Assembly: GCA_002803225.1 (NCBI GenBank)
Contig: NXFV01000154.1
Span: 1 to 64,000 of the forward strand
Direction of reading: 5' to 3'
Source: Gamarada debralockiae
Taxonomy: Eukaryota > Ascomycota > Leotiomycetes > Helotiales > Hyphodiscaceae
DNA length: 64,000 nt
Shown: one piece after another, positions 20,707 to 32,710 of the stretch
Layout: each line of letters opens with the position of its first letter
Position numbering within the stretch: position 1 is the first letter of the stretch
Notes under the pieces: generated by a model
What the model saw: the letters and a program-made list of their open reading frames with translations, nothing else
Told to the model about the DNA's origin: nothing
Databases searched by the model: none
Position numbers and translations under genes: made by a program

Positions 20707-22028
20707 TTCAGGTTTGCCATTGCATCACCTCTGCAGTGTCATGGCCAAAGAGCCAAGGTTGAAAGTCTCTATTACTCAATCTCTTCTCAACATTGCGATC
20801 TTCAGCTCCACTTGGTATATTATCCATCTTTGATTTTATGCCTTGGTCTCTCCTTTGTTGTTCCGGGCCGTCTGGCATTTGCCAGACGGCGCTATTACCT
20901 TGCGCACCTCATGATATCATTTCACATCGCGGCTTGCAGACCGCCTCGTACGCTTGCAGAAGATTTGGAAGATCTGAAGAATCTCGAGCCCGATCGATGC
21001 CTTCAGCCAAGCACACTCCATTTTCAATCGACGTCACAGCACCCTGAGCAAAGTGTGGAAGCATGGCATGATCGGCTTCGCCAATCAAGACAACACGTCC
21101 GTTGTCACCGACCCATTTCGGCAACGGAGGGAGGTACGCCAACCTTCCATTCAAATAACCCTCTATATTCTCCAAGACTCGCTGAAGAGTAAAATCATAA
21201 TCGACACAGTACTCCTTCATCTCGTCAAGATTGGCAGATTGGTTCCACCGTCCCACAGTGCCCTGTCCTAGATAGCAGAGAACGACATTATAAAGTTCGT
21301 CATTCCGGATAGGGTACCTAATAACATGTCGCTTGGGGCCAATCCCATGTTTGAGTTGGGATCCGTCATGAGATGTGAGATTGTTAGATCCGCCTTCATG
21401 GGACTTGCCGAAACTGTTGCTCTGTACGCGCAGTTCGGAGCGCTGATGGCTTCGTTTGATTCTTTAAATTGATATCCAGATTTTTGAGCGGATGCCATCT
21501 GCACCCACTATAAGATCTGCTTTTACGATCTTGCTACCTTCCAAGTGAACGGTTGGGCCACTCTCATCTGCCCTTCAACCGGATTCCCAGGAGGACCGTG
21601 ACGCCGTCGTCGATACGGCATCATACAAAATCCTCTGATAATCCGCGCAATGAATCAACCGATACCTGAATCCCATCGGCTTTTCTCTCTTCTCCAAAAT
21701 CAAGTCCCAATTTCCCCCAACTTGTTTCAGTGTCAAACTTACGGAAACCAATAAACCTCAATCATAACCGGATCCAACTGCGTCAGCCCAATTACCTCTC
21801 CACTCGCATACCTCCTTATCTGAATATTCCTCGGCCACACGATTTCCTCCAACAGCTTCTTCTCATGTCTCTGCTGCTGTTGAGAGAAATCTGGATTCCA
21901 GCTCCCACTTCTTGTAATTCGGGAGCGGCTTCGAGGGATACGCTGTGTCTTTTTCATCGCAATGCGATGGCTGTACCGAGTCCTCCTAGACCTGCGCCGC
22001 AGATTATGATGTTGAATGGCCTCTTCAT
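20707..22028 (-). pseudogene. FAD-dependent monooxygenase (salicylate-hydroxylase-like), broken
   Basis: The start (ATG 22028) gives MKRPFNIIICGAGLGGLGTA, a textbook FAD-binding Rossmann motif. It is stopped by TGA at 21954-21956 after 24 residues. Beyond it the homologous sequence continues (LEAAPELQEVGAGIQIS), then shifts frame near 21890. Further pieces in different frames include KADLIVGADGIRS (the DG motif), GRVVLIGEADHAMLPHFAQGA (the GD-like FAD ribityl-binding motif with E in place of the usual G/D position) and the terminal signature WLFGHDTAEVM ending at about 20707. A few gaps might be introns, but a nonsense codon plus several frame shifts in conserved blocks argue for a pseudogene. 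The family hydroxylates aromatic acids using NAD(P)H. The gene is convergent with the GH31 gene, about 150 bp apart. Confidence 0.75.
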
Positions 22029-23388
22029 ATTTGGCTTGCTGGCGATTTTGCTGGTAGCAGAAAGCAGGGCAGAAATCAAGAAGGGGATGTGTCCAAAGTG
22101 CTTGACTTTTTCTGCACATCGCGTGGGCCATTCCTGGACTTTTGTTTGATAAACAGACAGAGTCAATATCCCCAGGAGAGCTTCTTTTGATTCGGCCTAT
22201 TGGGGGATCTTAACGTCATGCCGTGTATTTAGAGCCGGCGCAAGTGCCGCACAAGTGTCTTTCGGCCTGCCCCGCATTTCTTGGGTCGATTCGCCGTAGT
22301 GGCAAGCACCTTCCGTACCACATTGGCCTTTCATCAATTTGATATACATATTTGGTGGCTTTAACATGTAGGTTTTGTGTTATTTCCATTAGCTGTCTTT
22401 TGGAGCTTGGGATGTTGCCAGTCCCAATGTCCTTTATTCACACTCTGGCTCCCTTGCTTGGTCTCCCCGATCTCATTCCTCATGTTTCAAGATTGAAAGC
22501 TGAACTAGAGCAATGATTGTTTTTAGAATTTCTATGAAGTTATATAATCAATCACCCATCTTGATGAGCTCCACACTGCAGAGTGCTGCTTGTGGATTGA
22601 GCCGTCGTACTCAAACCTCCGCCTCGCGAATATCTTCGCCGCGGACTCCCGGCTATGGAAAAGAGCTGACGGACATTCCAAAAACAATTTACAATCAGAA
22701 TTTCTTTAATAGTAATGGAAGCATTTTAGCATAATTTGTTATGCTTGAGATGAATGACTGAAACTAGTACAGTGCTTGAGAAGACTCCCACGAGGTCACA
22801 GTGTCGTAGAGCAGAGATTGATTCCTCATCTTTGCCTATTTGGGAACAATCTCTTAAGCCGCATCCGGAAAGAGCTTAATCTTTCCACTATGATTGGACT
22901 GTCTTGACATTTGATCCACAGAATTAAGGGATGGTTATTTTCTCAAAATATCGTTTGCAGGTGAAAGAACAATAGCAAGGCGCCACGTTCCTTTTGCCAA
23001 TGGCCAGAAAGTGGCTTGGGGATGAGAGTAACTAATCAGATCTTGATTGCGACAAGAAGATAAGTATTTTGTGGTATGGCTATAAGTATATTCATGGAAT
23101 CACTAGAGTACTGTACTGACTTTTTCTCCCGATGAAGAATAACAAACTGTTTAATTGCCCTCTGTTAGAACGGTGAGAAATTGCACTTCAAATCCATCAG
23201 CAAAGCCAATGAGCAGACCTATACGAAGTCTCTTATCCGAATCAAACGAACATAATCTTGCAGGGGCTTTGATCCTCGTCCTAAAGCAAAATAAATCTCC
23301 CTTCGACTCATCCGCAAGGTAAACTACCCAGTCCTAGACGAAACCACATCCTCGAATCAAGTAACAACGATCTACAGCATCCCTGGCC
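22029..23388. other. Intergenic, no gene seen
   Basis: About 1.36 kb with only short frames and no recognisable domain, repeat or RNA gene. Confidence 0.5.
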
Positions 23389-23773
23389 ATGACCAAAACA
23401 CCCAAAACCATTGCCACCCTTCTGGCAAGTCTATTCTTAACAACAAAGTGCTCGCGGAGTGCGGCGGACCCTACTCTAATCGAGCCTGTTGGATTACCGC
23501 CTGCCCCAGGGGTGCTTTGTTGGACCGGATGGTACCGGCACGCAGATGTGCAACCTCTGTGAATCGGACTGTGGTCTTTCAGTCTGCGCATGCGGTTGCT
23601 TTAGCACTGGACTTGCGTGCAGTGCAGGAGTTCATAGCGCTGAGTTGTCGGATGTGAAGGCACTTATGGGACTGAGTCTTTGTGGTTTGTGCTTCTGCTT
23701 GCCTGATTTGGAAATCGAGAGCTACAGGGGCGGATGCTTTGTCTTGCCGAGTTGCATGTTGTCTTTCAAGTGA
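23389..23773 (+). CDS. Small secreted cysteine-rich protein with a one-base frame break
   Basis: ATG 23389 sits in a good context (GGCCATGA) and opens a signal-peptide-like N-terminus (TKTPKTIATLLASLFLTT). The frame runs to GLPPAPG and is then lost at a CCCCAGGGG tract. One base over, the sequence continues as a cysteine-rich domain: CFVGPDGTGTQMCNLCESDC, then GLSVCACGCFSTGLAC, a hydrophobic LMGLSLCGLCFCLP, and a last pair of cysteines near the stop. In total about 14 Cys occur in roughly 125 residues. Such proteins are often secreted effectors or surface proteins in plant-associated fungi, but no family is recognised. The break in a G-run could be a sequencing error, a real mutation, or a missed splice. 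Confidence 0.4.
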
Positions 23774-25070
23774 AGTGTTAAATCTGTGTCTCAAAGTCTG
23801 AAATACAGAGAATTATTTCAGAGACAGACTGGTGGGGTAAGCATGGTGGGCAGGGTGATGATGTGTGCCAAATCTCATGTTTGGTTCTTGAGTGCGTTGC
23901 AAATTCCTAGAAATACCCAATTGATGATTCAAGTATCTTCTTGATTCCTAGTGTGCTTATATGTCTTCCACCCTCCAGCTCCTGCCTAAACATCTTCCAA
24001 CTCTTATATCTCTCTTCCCAAACACTTATCTACGCAAGCAACCAATCCCACCTCCTATATTCCGCCACAAGGATATTCCAGCCATTCCCCCGACAGGAGG
24101 TTTCCCCTGGGAGACTCGCATGATGAGATCCAGTTGGATTGGAGACTTTCCTTGGGGGCTCACGGCAGGGAGATTAAGCAGCTCCAAGGGGTTACAATAC
24201 CAGGTATAAGTCATATTGAAGTTTAAAGTGGCTGAGAAGACTTTTAAGACAAAATGTTAAAGCGAATGCAAATTCAATGGCTTAACGGGTTCGATCAAAT
24301 TGAGAGTTCACGGCAGTTTATTTGTAATTATCATATAAGGAGCAATTCTGAAGGGCCATATTTTGATGTCGCTTGACTAAGTTGGATGATCACCCGCCCC
24401 TTTGTTGGCCGGTATCACTCTACGAATCACGAGTATCATTGCTATTGTCACTCGTTCTTAATTCATAAAAGCGTAATTCATGAATACGAAAGGGAAACTG
24501 AACAACGCTTGAATAACCTTAATCCAATGATAGAGTTGATGCCTGTCACTCGACATGATCGTTCGAGGCTGTTAATCGAGTTTACATGCACGGTATCTTT
24601 AGTACGCCCAGGCTTTGCTTTAGTATCAGTTTCTCAATTGAGAAGAATAAACCTAATAACTTCTGAATTCAACAACGAAGTTTGAGCCTTACGTTGGGCG
24701 TCCCTACTCGGTGAAGGAGGAGGGTGGAACGATGGTAATCAAATTTGCCCAATTCAGCCAAGAACCCCAAAATGGAAGCTCGGCCGTAGAGATATCGGGT
24801 TCAATCCGAACCCTATACGAGAGGCTACTTTTACTTTGTTGTCTTCTCATCTCCCGGGCGAGACATGCCACCACGAATCCTTCAAGTCGCCCAGCCTTGT
24901 CCCACGTTGCACAGCCCGGCCCGTACCCTGTGCTTACAGCGAGATCGGCTTGACTGCTGCCTGCCAGCCTTTCGTCGCAACCTCACTTGGATCTCGAAAT
25001 TGACCATTGATGGGAATCACGTCAATTGAGATGCAAAGCCGTCATTTGATTCTTAGTAAGAATATCTACA
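23774..25070. other. Intergenic, no gene seen
   Basis: 1.3 kb with short frames only (largest 99 codons, 24386-24685, no domain). No supported feature. Confidence 0.5.
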
Positions 25071-26930
25071 ATGTCGGCCACGAACTTGTCACCATTGAAG
25101 CTTATCGTCTCCAACCACTCGGAAGGTCGATTGTCTGACTCTGGCTCCGGCTCCATGAGACAGAACTCCAATTCTACCAGCGGCAGCCCTCAAAACTCAA
25201 CAACAAGCAGTGAGCTTCGTCTTCGATCGAGAACACAGCCATAGCTCCCATCGCTTGCTCCTGTTCACCTCCATATGGAAGAAGATCCTCACGAGTTCTA
25301 TCTGGGAGATATTTACGTCTGAATTAGCAAACCATTCGACTGTTTCCTTCAGACCCAGGCTGAGCAAGAGTATACGACTCTCATATACTTACCTTGAACC
25401 ACTTTTTGACATTGCTGATAAGCTGCAGGGAAACTGCTGGCTGGTATCATGATCACATTCGAAAGATTTGTCGTAGATGGCATCACCTATGATATCTCGC
25501 CGACTTCATGACTACCTCCACTTTCCTCTCAGATGTAAGAACTTGACTGCCGAGGAGGGACATGAGAGGCTGAATCTAGTCAACATCTCCATGGTAGAGT
25601 ATGGAACTGAAATGAGAGCGCAAGATTTGAAGTCGCCCGACGAACTTGACGACTTCCTGGAGGAGTTGAGAGTTGAAGAGGAGCATCCTGATGGTCGTCT
25701 CCTCGTAGTCCAAGATCTCTCAACCTGCATGATTGAGAAACTGGGAGCTACATTCGACATCGAACCAGGTTTCTTCAGAAGCTACATTGGAGACTATGTG
25801 TGGTTGAACACTCGCGATCCACGAGCCGAGATTCCAAATCTTGAGGCTTTTTCCACGAGTTCGAACTATTTCGGTGTCCAATATGTGCAGCCGAGATACT
25901 TCGAGCCTCAGGAGTCTTTAAAAAAGTCGAAAGCGCAAGCCGAATCCTTCAATGTTCTTCGAAGAATTGATCATGACGGAAGGTTCAAACCTTGGTCTGA
26001 TATGCCGGGCAGCGATGTTGGCTTGGTGAGAAGCAAGGCTTCACTTTGGGTTCGTCCTAATTGATCTAAGCAAAAAGGATGGCTTGGTAAGTGGAATTTT
26101 AAATCTAAATAGATTCCTGTATTTATCCATCGCAAGCGATCCTTCCGGTAGACCCATCAATCACTCACGGCTTCCCACTCTGGTCTAGGTATGGAAACTT
26201 TCATCTGTTACCCAGTATTAATACCTAGCTTGATGATGTCTTATTCCTACTATATGATGGAAACGTCGCTCAACAGTTTGTCTTCTGGACACTCAACCAA
26301 GCTCGATCCAAAGCAAAAGTCACTCCGCTATTCCTGGATCCCCTACCGCTGGCATTCTTTACATGATATGCGTACACTGGGCTCATTATGTGTGAGTATG
26401 TAAATACTCGTCTCGGACAAATCGAATATGAGATAGAACTCGGTCTCTCAAGTCTCTATGCTCAAGACTTCGACCACACGCTCAAAACGCTCCTGATCTG
26501 GCGACGTCGTATGCCCATCTACCACACATTCGTCGATCGCTCAATCTCAAGGATCTCAGCACGATACAAATCGCCCTCCGACACGAAGCCTTTCAACTCC
26601 TGGTCTGGTATTCTGACCAATCTCAGCGATATATTGCATCGACTTGACATCCTTCATTGTCGGGCTGACAAGATCATGGGGGTTTCCATGACCGTGACTG
26701 CGAGGGGGGAAGGTAAGAAAGCCACTCAGGAAACTCGCACAATTAGTAGAATCAGTTATTTAGCATTTATATTCGTGCCGCTGAGCTTTTGGACGAGTTT
26801 CTTTAGCATGAGTTCAGACTCCCCGATTACGACTTATTGAATATATGCTGTGATTGCGTTGCCGATCAGTGCTTGCGCTTTTTGCGCTTTGGTGTTTGCT
26901 GGAAGGATTTGGAGATTTGGAGGAGGATGA
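25071..26930 (+). pseudogene. CorA-like (Mg2+/divalent cation transporter-like) protein, pseudogene
   Basis: The central frame 25477-26061 encodes a fungal CorA-like N-terminal domain (MVEYGTEMRAQDLKSP ... LVVQDLSTCMIEKLGATFDIEPGFFRSYIGDYVWLNT). An in-frame TGA (26062-26064) is followed by KQKGW, a 50-bp GT-AG intron (about 26081-26130), then ILPVDPSITHGFPLWSRYG. Further in-frame stops lie at 26226 (TAG), 26364 (TGA) and 26838 (TGA), with conserved sequence reading straight through each (FWTLNQARSKAKVTPLFLDP; YAYTGLIMCEYVNTRLGQIE; IYAVIALPISACAFCALVFA). The last two spans are the paired membrane helices near the C-terminus (FIFVPLSFWTSFFSMSS), where the GMN of true CorA is replaced. A possible N-terminal exon from ATG 25071 carries two more stops. 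Not functional as read. Confidence 0.8.
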
Positions 26931-29717
26931 GGGGCAAAGGGAAGTCGAAGTGGAATAGTAGGGTTTGACGGGACAAATGCGGATTTCCCTCTCACCCGAA
27001 AGGATCTTGTCAGACGGACTTTGTATTTTCTCCTCTTCTATTTCGATTTGTAATACTCCAATTTTATATTACTCCCCATCTCCGACGGCATTACTCCTAA
27101 CCGAAAACTTCTCCCTTGGTTTTGTCCTGACGCCCTTCCACCGACGGCTGCCTAAATTTCGGTCCCTCTGTTAGGCAAATTCTCTTTCATTGCTCTTTGA
27201 AGCCGTAATCATATTACAATCGTAGTACAAGCCACCAGAAGGTTGAGTAGTGAACGTGACTTTCAGCCGCACTCTCTCTCGCTCAGCTCCGAATATCCAC
27301 AGGGCTGAACCCACTACATTGGTCCCCTCGCAAAAGTAGTCATGCGGCAGGGGTTGAGCGATAAGTCCCCAGTGGTTGGGGATGACTGTGAGACTTAATC
27401 TAACTCACCACTAAACAGGACTTTCATGTACTTGTGCATGGTCTTTGAACGGTCAGGAATCTGGTTGCCTTTGAGATGTTTAATATGGGGCTAAAATTGA
27501 ACAGGGAGAAGGAGATCGACAATTGGTGCTGGTATGAGGGCATTCCTGCTAGAGGTATTATCTTGACAGATGAGAGACTCAACTTTTCTCTAAAGCCAGT
27601 CTCCTTCTCATTGTCGTATCTTGTAGAGGTTTGCGGCGCACAGGCTTCTCCAAGTACTCGGTGAGAAGGCCGTTTTGCAAAAGAAGCTATTCACTAAGAC
27701 TTCGAAAGCCTTCTGCCCTCCATAGAGTTTGCTACATCTTCTCCATGGGCTTAACTCCACAACAGTCAGGGCGTTGCAAAACTTTAGCCCTGAGTCCTTA
27801 AATCGTCACATTGGTGGCTCCACCCCTAGGCTTCAAAGGCAAATGAACCCCCCGTACGAAACTGCAAGCAGCGAGCTTCCGTCTTTGAAGGTATTCGCAC
27901 AGAATGCTTCGATGATAGACAATCTAGCCTTGTGGCCAAACCCTATGACTGATTTGTCCAGAAACCTCTCTAGTAGTGTCTCTCCGCCTTGTAGAAACGG
28001 AAACAGCCGGGTAACTCGAAGGGTAGTCTCAAACTCTTCAAGGTCTCTCTAATCAATACGGTGGCAGAGAATATCATGGGGATTTCAAATGGAGCCCACA
28101 CTGTCAGTTTCTTTCACACTCGTGCCACACATGTGGACGAATATCAAATGGACGAATCATGAGTTCTAGAGAATGAGCGAGCCAGCCAATGATCACAATT
28201 TTCAGGTCACCCTCCCCGAAAAATTTGCGAATAAGAAATTTCCCTCATCGATGGGTTCTCGCACTACGTGCCAAAAGTACTTCAAATGTTTCAAGATGCA
28301 GAGACACTGGCCATACGGTTTTGAGATCTCAAAAGAGGGGTTATTGTTACAGTACTGTCCCCGCGCGGGAACTGTATCCCCGCCGCGCATTCTTGTGCCA
28401 CGTCCTTGCGGGGATGGAGACCAAACACGAACCTTCTCGAATGGAGGCGAAATGGTACTGCTGTGAGGCTGTGAAGCTTTTTAACTCTAGATTTCTTGGG
28501 CCCCCACTTCTTCGCAACCAATGTAGTATTGCATCATGCAAGGTTACACGGGATAAAGAAGTTCCGCACTTAGTAAATCGTACAGCACCCTCTGAACGAG
28601 TTCCTTTTTCAGAAGTCCTCGCAGCCGAGTGCTCGAACTCAGAGCATTTTCTAATGGTCGATGCTCAAATTAAGGCTTGGGGTTTGGTCGCCTTACGGTT
28701 GCCTTTCAACTGGCAAAAATCGTGGACAGTAACGTGACCTTTGGCTCACTGCGTTGTTTCTTTTCTTGCGTCATCTGCGTCATCAAGACAGAGTGGTACC
28801 CAACCTATTTGAAGGCCCGAAGTTTTCCAAATGCATTAGAACATGCTTCGCCCAGTGTCAAATATATGTTTATAATTGGGCTTTGAGCTTGCAATGAGCT
28901 GTCCACCACTGCATACTCTTGGGGAAGTCTTACAATGGGCCGATTCGTCCAGCCCTGCCCAAAGCTACCCCGCTTTGATAAGGAGAACTTACCTTGTCTC
29001 CTGATGGTTCAAACCTTGACCAGACTTTCCAAGGTGTGGTTTAAGATGGTTGCATACTGAACATGCAGCCGATGGTTTCTGCCTTACAACTCACCTGGTG
29101 AATCAGTGTGAAGACATCAAAAAATCTCTTCTCTGAATTGTGCACCAGGCCAAAAGGCTCCCGATAGCCTCAACTTTCCCAGTTGTGGCCCGTGTTCTGG
29201 GCCGTGTCTTCCCGAACGAACTTAGTGTCTGTGCTTGACCAAGCGGTGAGTTGTCCCGACGGGTTAGGTAGTTTCATGAGATTCGGGCTTTAAAAGCGTT
29301 GTGAAGTCGGCTGTCGATATTTAGGTTTCTGAGTTGGTTGCCTTGTTCCATCGAGATTACGGCCCTTGCGTAAGCTTAAGATTCCCATAGGGATTTACTA
29401 ATTAAATTGTTGAATTCAGAAAAGATGGAGTTGCTTAATTGAATAGCCACTTGACCAATTAAATAGTCCAATTCATGAAAGGCTCGTATTGATGGTTGCC
29501 ATGAAACAGTTCGCGTGGGAGTAGATGCAACCATGTTAGCACGAAGTCATTGACAGTGGCCACTTTCCACATTATCAACAACCCAGATCAATTATCAAAG
29601 CTGAGCGAAGAGCTCGAGGGAACCATGAGACCATGCCTGACTCCTTTGAGCCGGTCAAACTGAGTGTGGTTGAGAAGTTGCCTTACAAGTGGGTTCTCTT
29701 TCAAGCCTCTCCTTAGT

Positions 29718-29996
29718 CCCTGGATAATTCTCACCAAAGCTTTTCCACGGCGCGAATCACGATGCGTCTCATCAGACTATCCCAATCTGCTACTCTCTTT
29801 CCCCGTCCAACCCAGCAGCTCATCCCCAATCATATCCGCTAAGGCGGACGATATTCTATGTCCTTGGCCAAGCTGCAGTATCTGTACATCCATACACCGC
29901 AAATAGGCCCCAAAAGGTGCTGGGAAGCTCAAGGCAACTAAGGCTACCCACCCTACTGCGACAACACACTTTCTCAACCCCAGCAGCTTCTAAATT
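29718..29996 (+). repeat. Dispersed repeat R1, copy 1
   Basis: A 279-bp sequence that recurs in the same orientation at 39628-39894 with high identity by eye and several small indels. It runs from CCCTGGATAATTCTC to CTTCTAAATT. It has no coding signature and no obvious terminal inverted repeats. It could be a fragment of a transposon or a non-autonomous element. Confidence 0.92.
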
Positions 29997-31794
29997 CGGA
30001 AACTAACTCAAAGTAGTCCGCGGTCCTCCCCAAAGGATTGAGGAGTTAAGATAAGTTGCTCTTACAAATTTAAAGTCTTCAAGGAGGAGCTTAATCACTA
30101 ACTTCGGATTTTTGTATGGTGTCTCCACCATACTCCAGCATACAGGAACTAATGAAGGCCAGGGAGGTCATTTACCTGTGGAGTAAGGCAACAAAGCAAA
30201 TTTTTCCAGCTTTTCATAATCAGATATGTAGAGACTAGTTGGAATAATCTCAGTTTTAATGCACTACACCGAGTCAATATTCCGTAACTCTTCGCCTTCA
30301 TACCCGAACGCTAGGTCGAGCAGTAGAATGCTGGCCGTTATCTTGAACGCTATGTAGTGACGTTCAGCAGAGGCAGTCGGCGGTGGATAGGAATGAAGTA
30401 TGCCCACGCCTCTTCTTTAGAGATTCCAACTTCTAGTCAGCTCTCTTTACTTGCCCTTTTTCAGACCCCACAAAGTAAACGTTGAAACTTCACACTTTCC
30501 AGGCCTCGCGAAAGCAGAAATGTACCTCAACTATGCGGCTTGTCGCCGTATTTCGCAGGTATGAAATGGAGTTCTGGACACAGACAGCGAACGCGTTATC
30601 CAGCATAACGGATTCCTGTCATAACCTAGTTCTAGAAGTAGAGGTGTGCGGGTAAACTTGAGATGAGGTGGCACGTTGTTGCCGGGTGGCTTTCTTTTTT
30701 GGTGGCGTCGATTTGGCAGGATTGAAATCATGTCATCCAGTTTCTCGAGACCAATCGAAACGATACGTTGATTTGTGTTCCGTTCGATATTAGGAGAACT
30801 CCACTAGGCAGGTGTGCCATTCCTCAAAACCCCGACAATTCCGCGACTTGGGGTTTCAAACTGTGAGAACTGGGATCTTAATCAAACACCTATTTCTGGG
30901 GCCTACCACAATGACGTATGGGGTTTCCCTCATTTCCTATTTCGTCAAAAGTTTCTGGAGCTTCATTTAGTGTGGTCTTCTCACTCATAAAAAGCCCAAT
31001 ATTTGAAAATGGTCAAACGATACGGAAATTGTGAACCCATTCGACGCAGTTCCTGTTATAGCGAAGCTTTTGGTTCTTTTGTCCAAAAGCTCCACATTTT
31101 ATGTGGAAGTAAAACACCACCTCGAGGTTGTAGCTCGAGTCAGAGCAAGGCTGCAGCTCATCGAAGCGCTTTAAGTCTGGAATAGTGGCTCTTTCCAAAG
31201 TGAATGTTGCTTTCATTCTACACAGCATCGTACATATTCTTTGTTTCTGCTCGCAGTCCATATAAACTCATGTGCCCATAGTTTGAGATTTGCCTTTCGA
31301 TCTGGCTGCCTCGTGTAGAGATTGAGAGATTTTGGGGTCACATTTGACCCTTGAAAGCCTAACTCAAATGCAATATCATATATTATTATGAGCATCAGAC
31401 GCATGGCTTCAACCTATGAGGGCGTGTTTGGTTTTGACTGGCTTATCAGTAGCATGGACGGGGGCGAAGGCCACAAACTTTGCGAACCTGGATGCGAACC
31501 GCAAGCCACACCTGTTAAGGCGTCCAACCCCTCCATTCCATATCACTTTTCTTCATGCTCTATTTAAGTCACTTTTACCTTCCCATTTCCCCCAATTCTC
31601 TGGTGCTTAAAGGGACATTCTCATCTCATATGCCCTCTAACTTCAAGCCAATCAACATTCTTTTTCACAAAGTGAATTGATTCAATTGAATAAATGGGTG
31701 CGTAATCGAGTCATACTTCCCCTTCCTGAGCCCAACAACACTGAGCCTTGCTTACCCGCTAACCAGAGCTCCATTCTGTCCGAGGGCTCTCAGC

Positions 31795-31984
31795 AGATAA
31801 TAAAGTCAATATTATCATCGGCGTCCTTACAATTGTTATCGGAATTCTCTCTGCAATCCTTGCCTGGGCTACCTGGCGACTCACCCGAGATCGACGTCGA
31901 CGGCATGGACACCGAAGTATGCCTCCTTTCACTCGCCCTAGATTTCTGCTTAATCTCACTCACAATTCCAGGTCCCCTCATTGA
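31795..31984 (+). pseudogene. Fragment encoding a single-pass membrane protein (low confidence)
   Basis: One frame reads DNKVNIIIGVLTIVIGILSA and then ILAWATWRLTRDRRRRHGHR: a hydrophobic helix of about 22 residues followed by a strongly basic stop-transfer segment, ending at a TGA near 31982. No start is visible in this frame because a TAA lies about 45 bp upstream. The composition resembles short fungal single-TM proteins. It may be a relic or a spliced exon. Confidence 0.3.
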
Positions 31985-32662
31985 TGGGGAGCCTGTCGAT
32001 GCGCTTCCACCACCGGGTCGGCTTGGATATGAGCTAGCGGTGAGGTTCGGGAGGAGTCTTTGACCCTGGATCTTTTCGGATTGAAGTATGGCGGTTGCTA
32101 CGCCTGGCTAAAGGCGGGCGGGAATACCACCTGGAAAGGGTTGCCTACCTTGAGATCTTGAAAAATAACTTCAGTGATGACTTTTCAGAACGAAGGAAAT
32201 TTATGTAGTCTCTAGACATATGTACATATATTCACGGCATTCCAAGAATCCATATGTCAGGCGAAGTGCAGGTATCACAAATCACATCTTTCAAAAGACA
32301 ACCGTGAATCAATCCACATTTGAGATCTCCTGCGCGGCCCATTTCTGCCTTACAATCAGCCCAAGCTATCGGATCTCTCCAAATTCGCGCACACCCCAAG
32401 AATAGATGGATGGTTAGCTTCGGCCAGGTCGGCCACGGAAGCAAAGTTTTGGATTTGAAGCATCTTATGAACTTTTAGCCTGGTCTTCAAAAAAGGGGAT
32501 TTTCAATCTGGCCCAAGTCGCCTTTTGAGAAGGCCATTGCAGGTATATTAAACGATATTCCTTTTTCAGGCGCAGGCCAAAACTTCGTGGCTCCCATGCG
32601 TCGAGGAAAGCGTGCTGACAGCTTTGTCGGTGTGAATGCCTTGTCACATCAAGATGTACCAC

Positions 32663-32710
32663 AACTCGTAAGGCTGATGTTCCCCACGCGGCACTTCGCT
32701 CAGGGGCGCC
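32663..32710 (-). repeat. Dispersed repeat R2, copy 1 (inverted relative to copy 2)
   Basis: 48 bp, reading on the minus strand GGCGCCCCTGAGCGAAGTGC onward, matched at 41006-41053 on the plus strand with one difference. It is GC-rich compared with its surroundings. Confidence 0.85.

Noticed and set aside
20867..20890. Perfect 24-bp palindrome GCCGTCTGGCA-TT-TGCCAGACGGC
   Set aside because: It lies inside the coding remains of the FAD monooxygenase (residues SAVWQMPDGP), so it is most simply a chance coding palindrome, not a terminator or operator.
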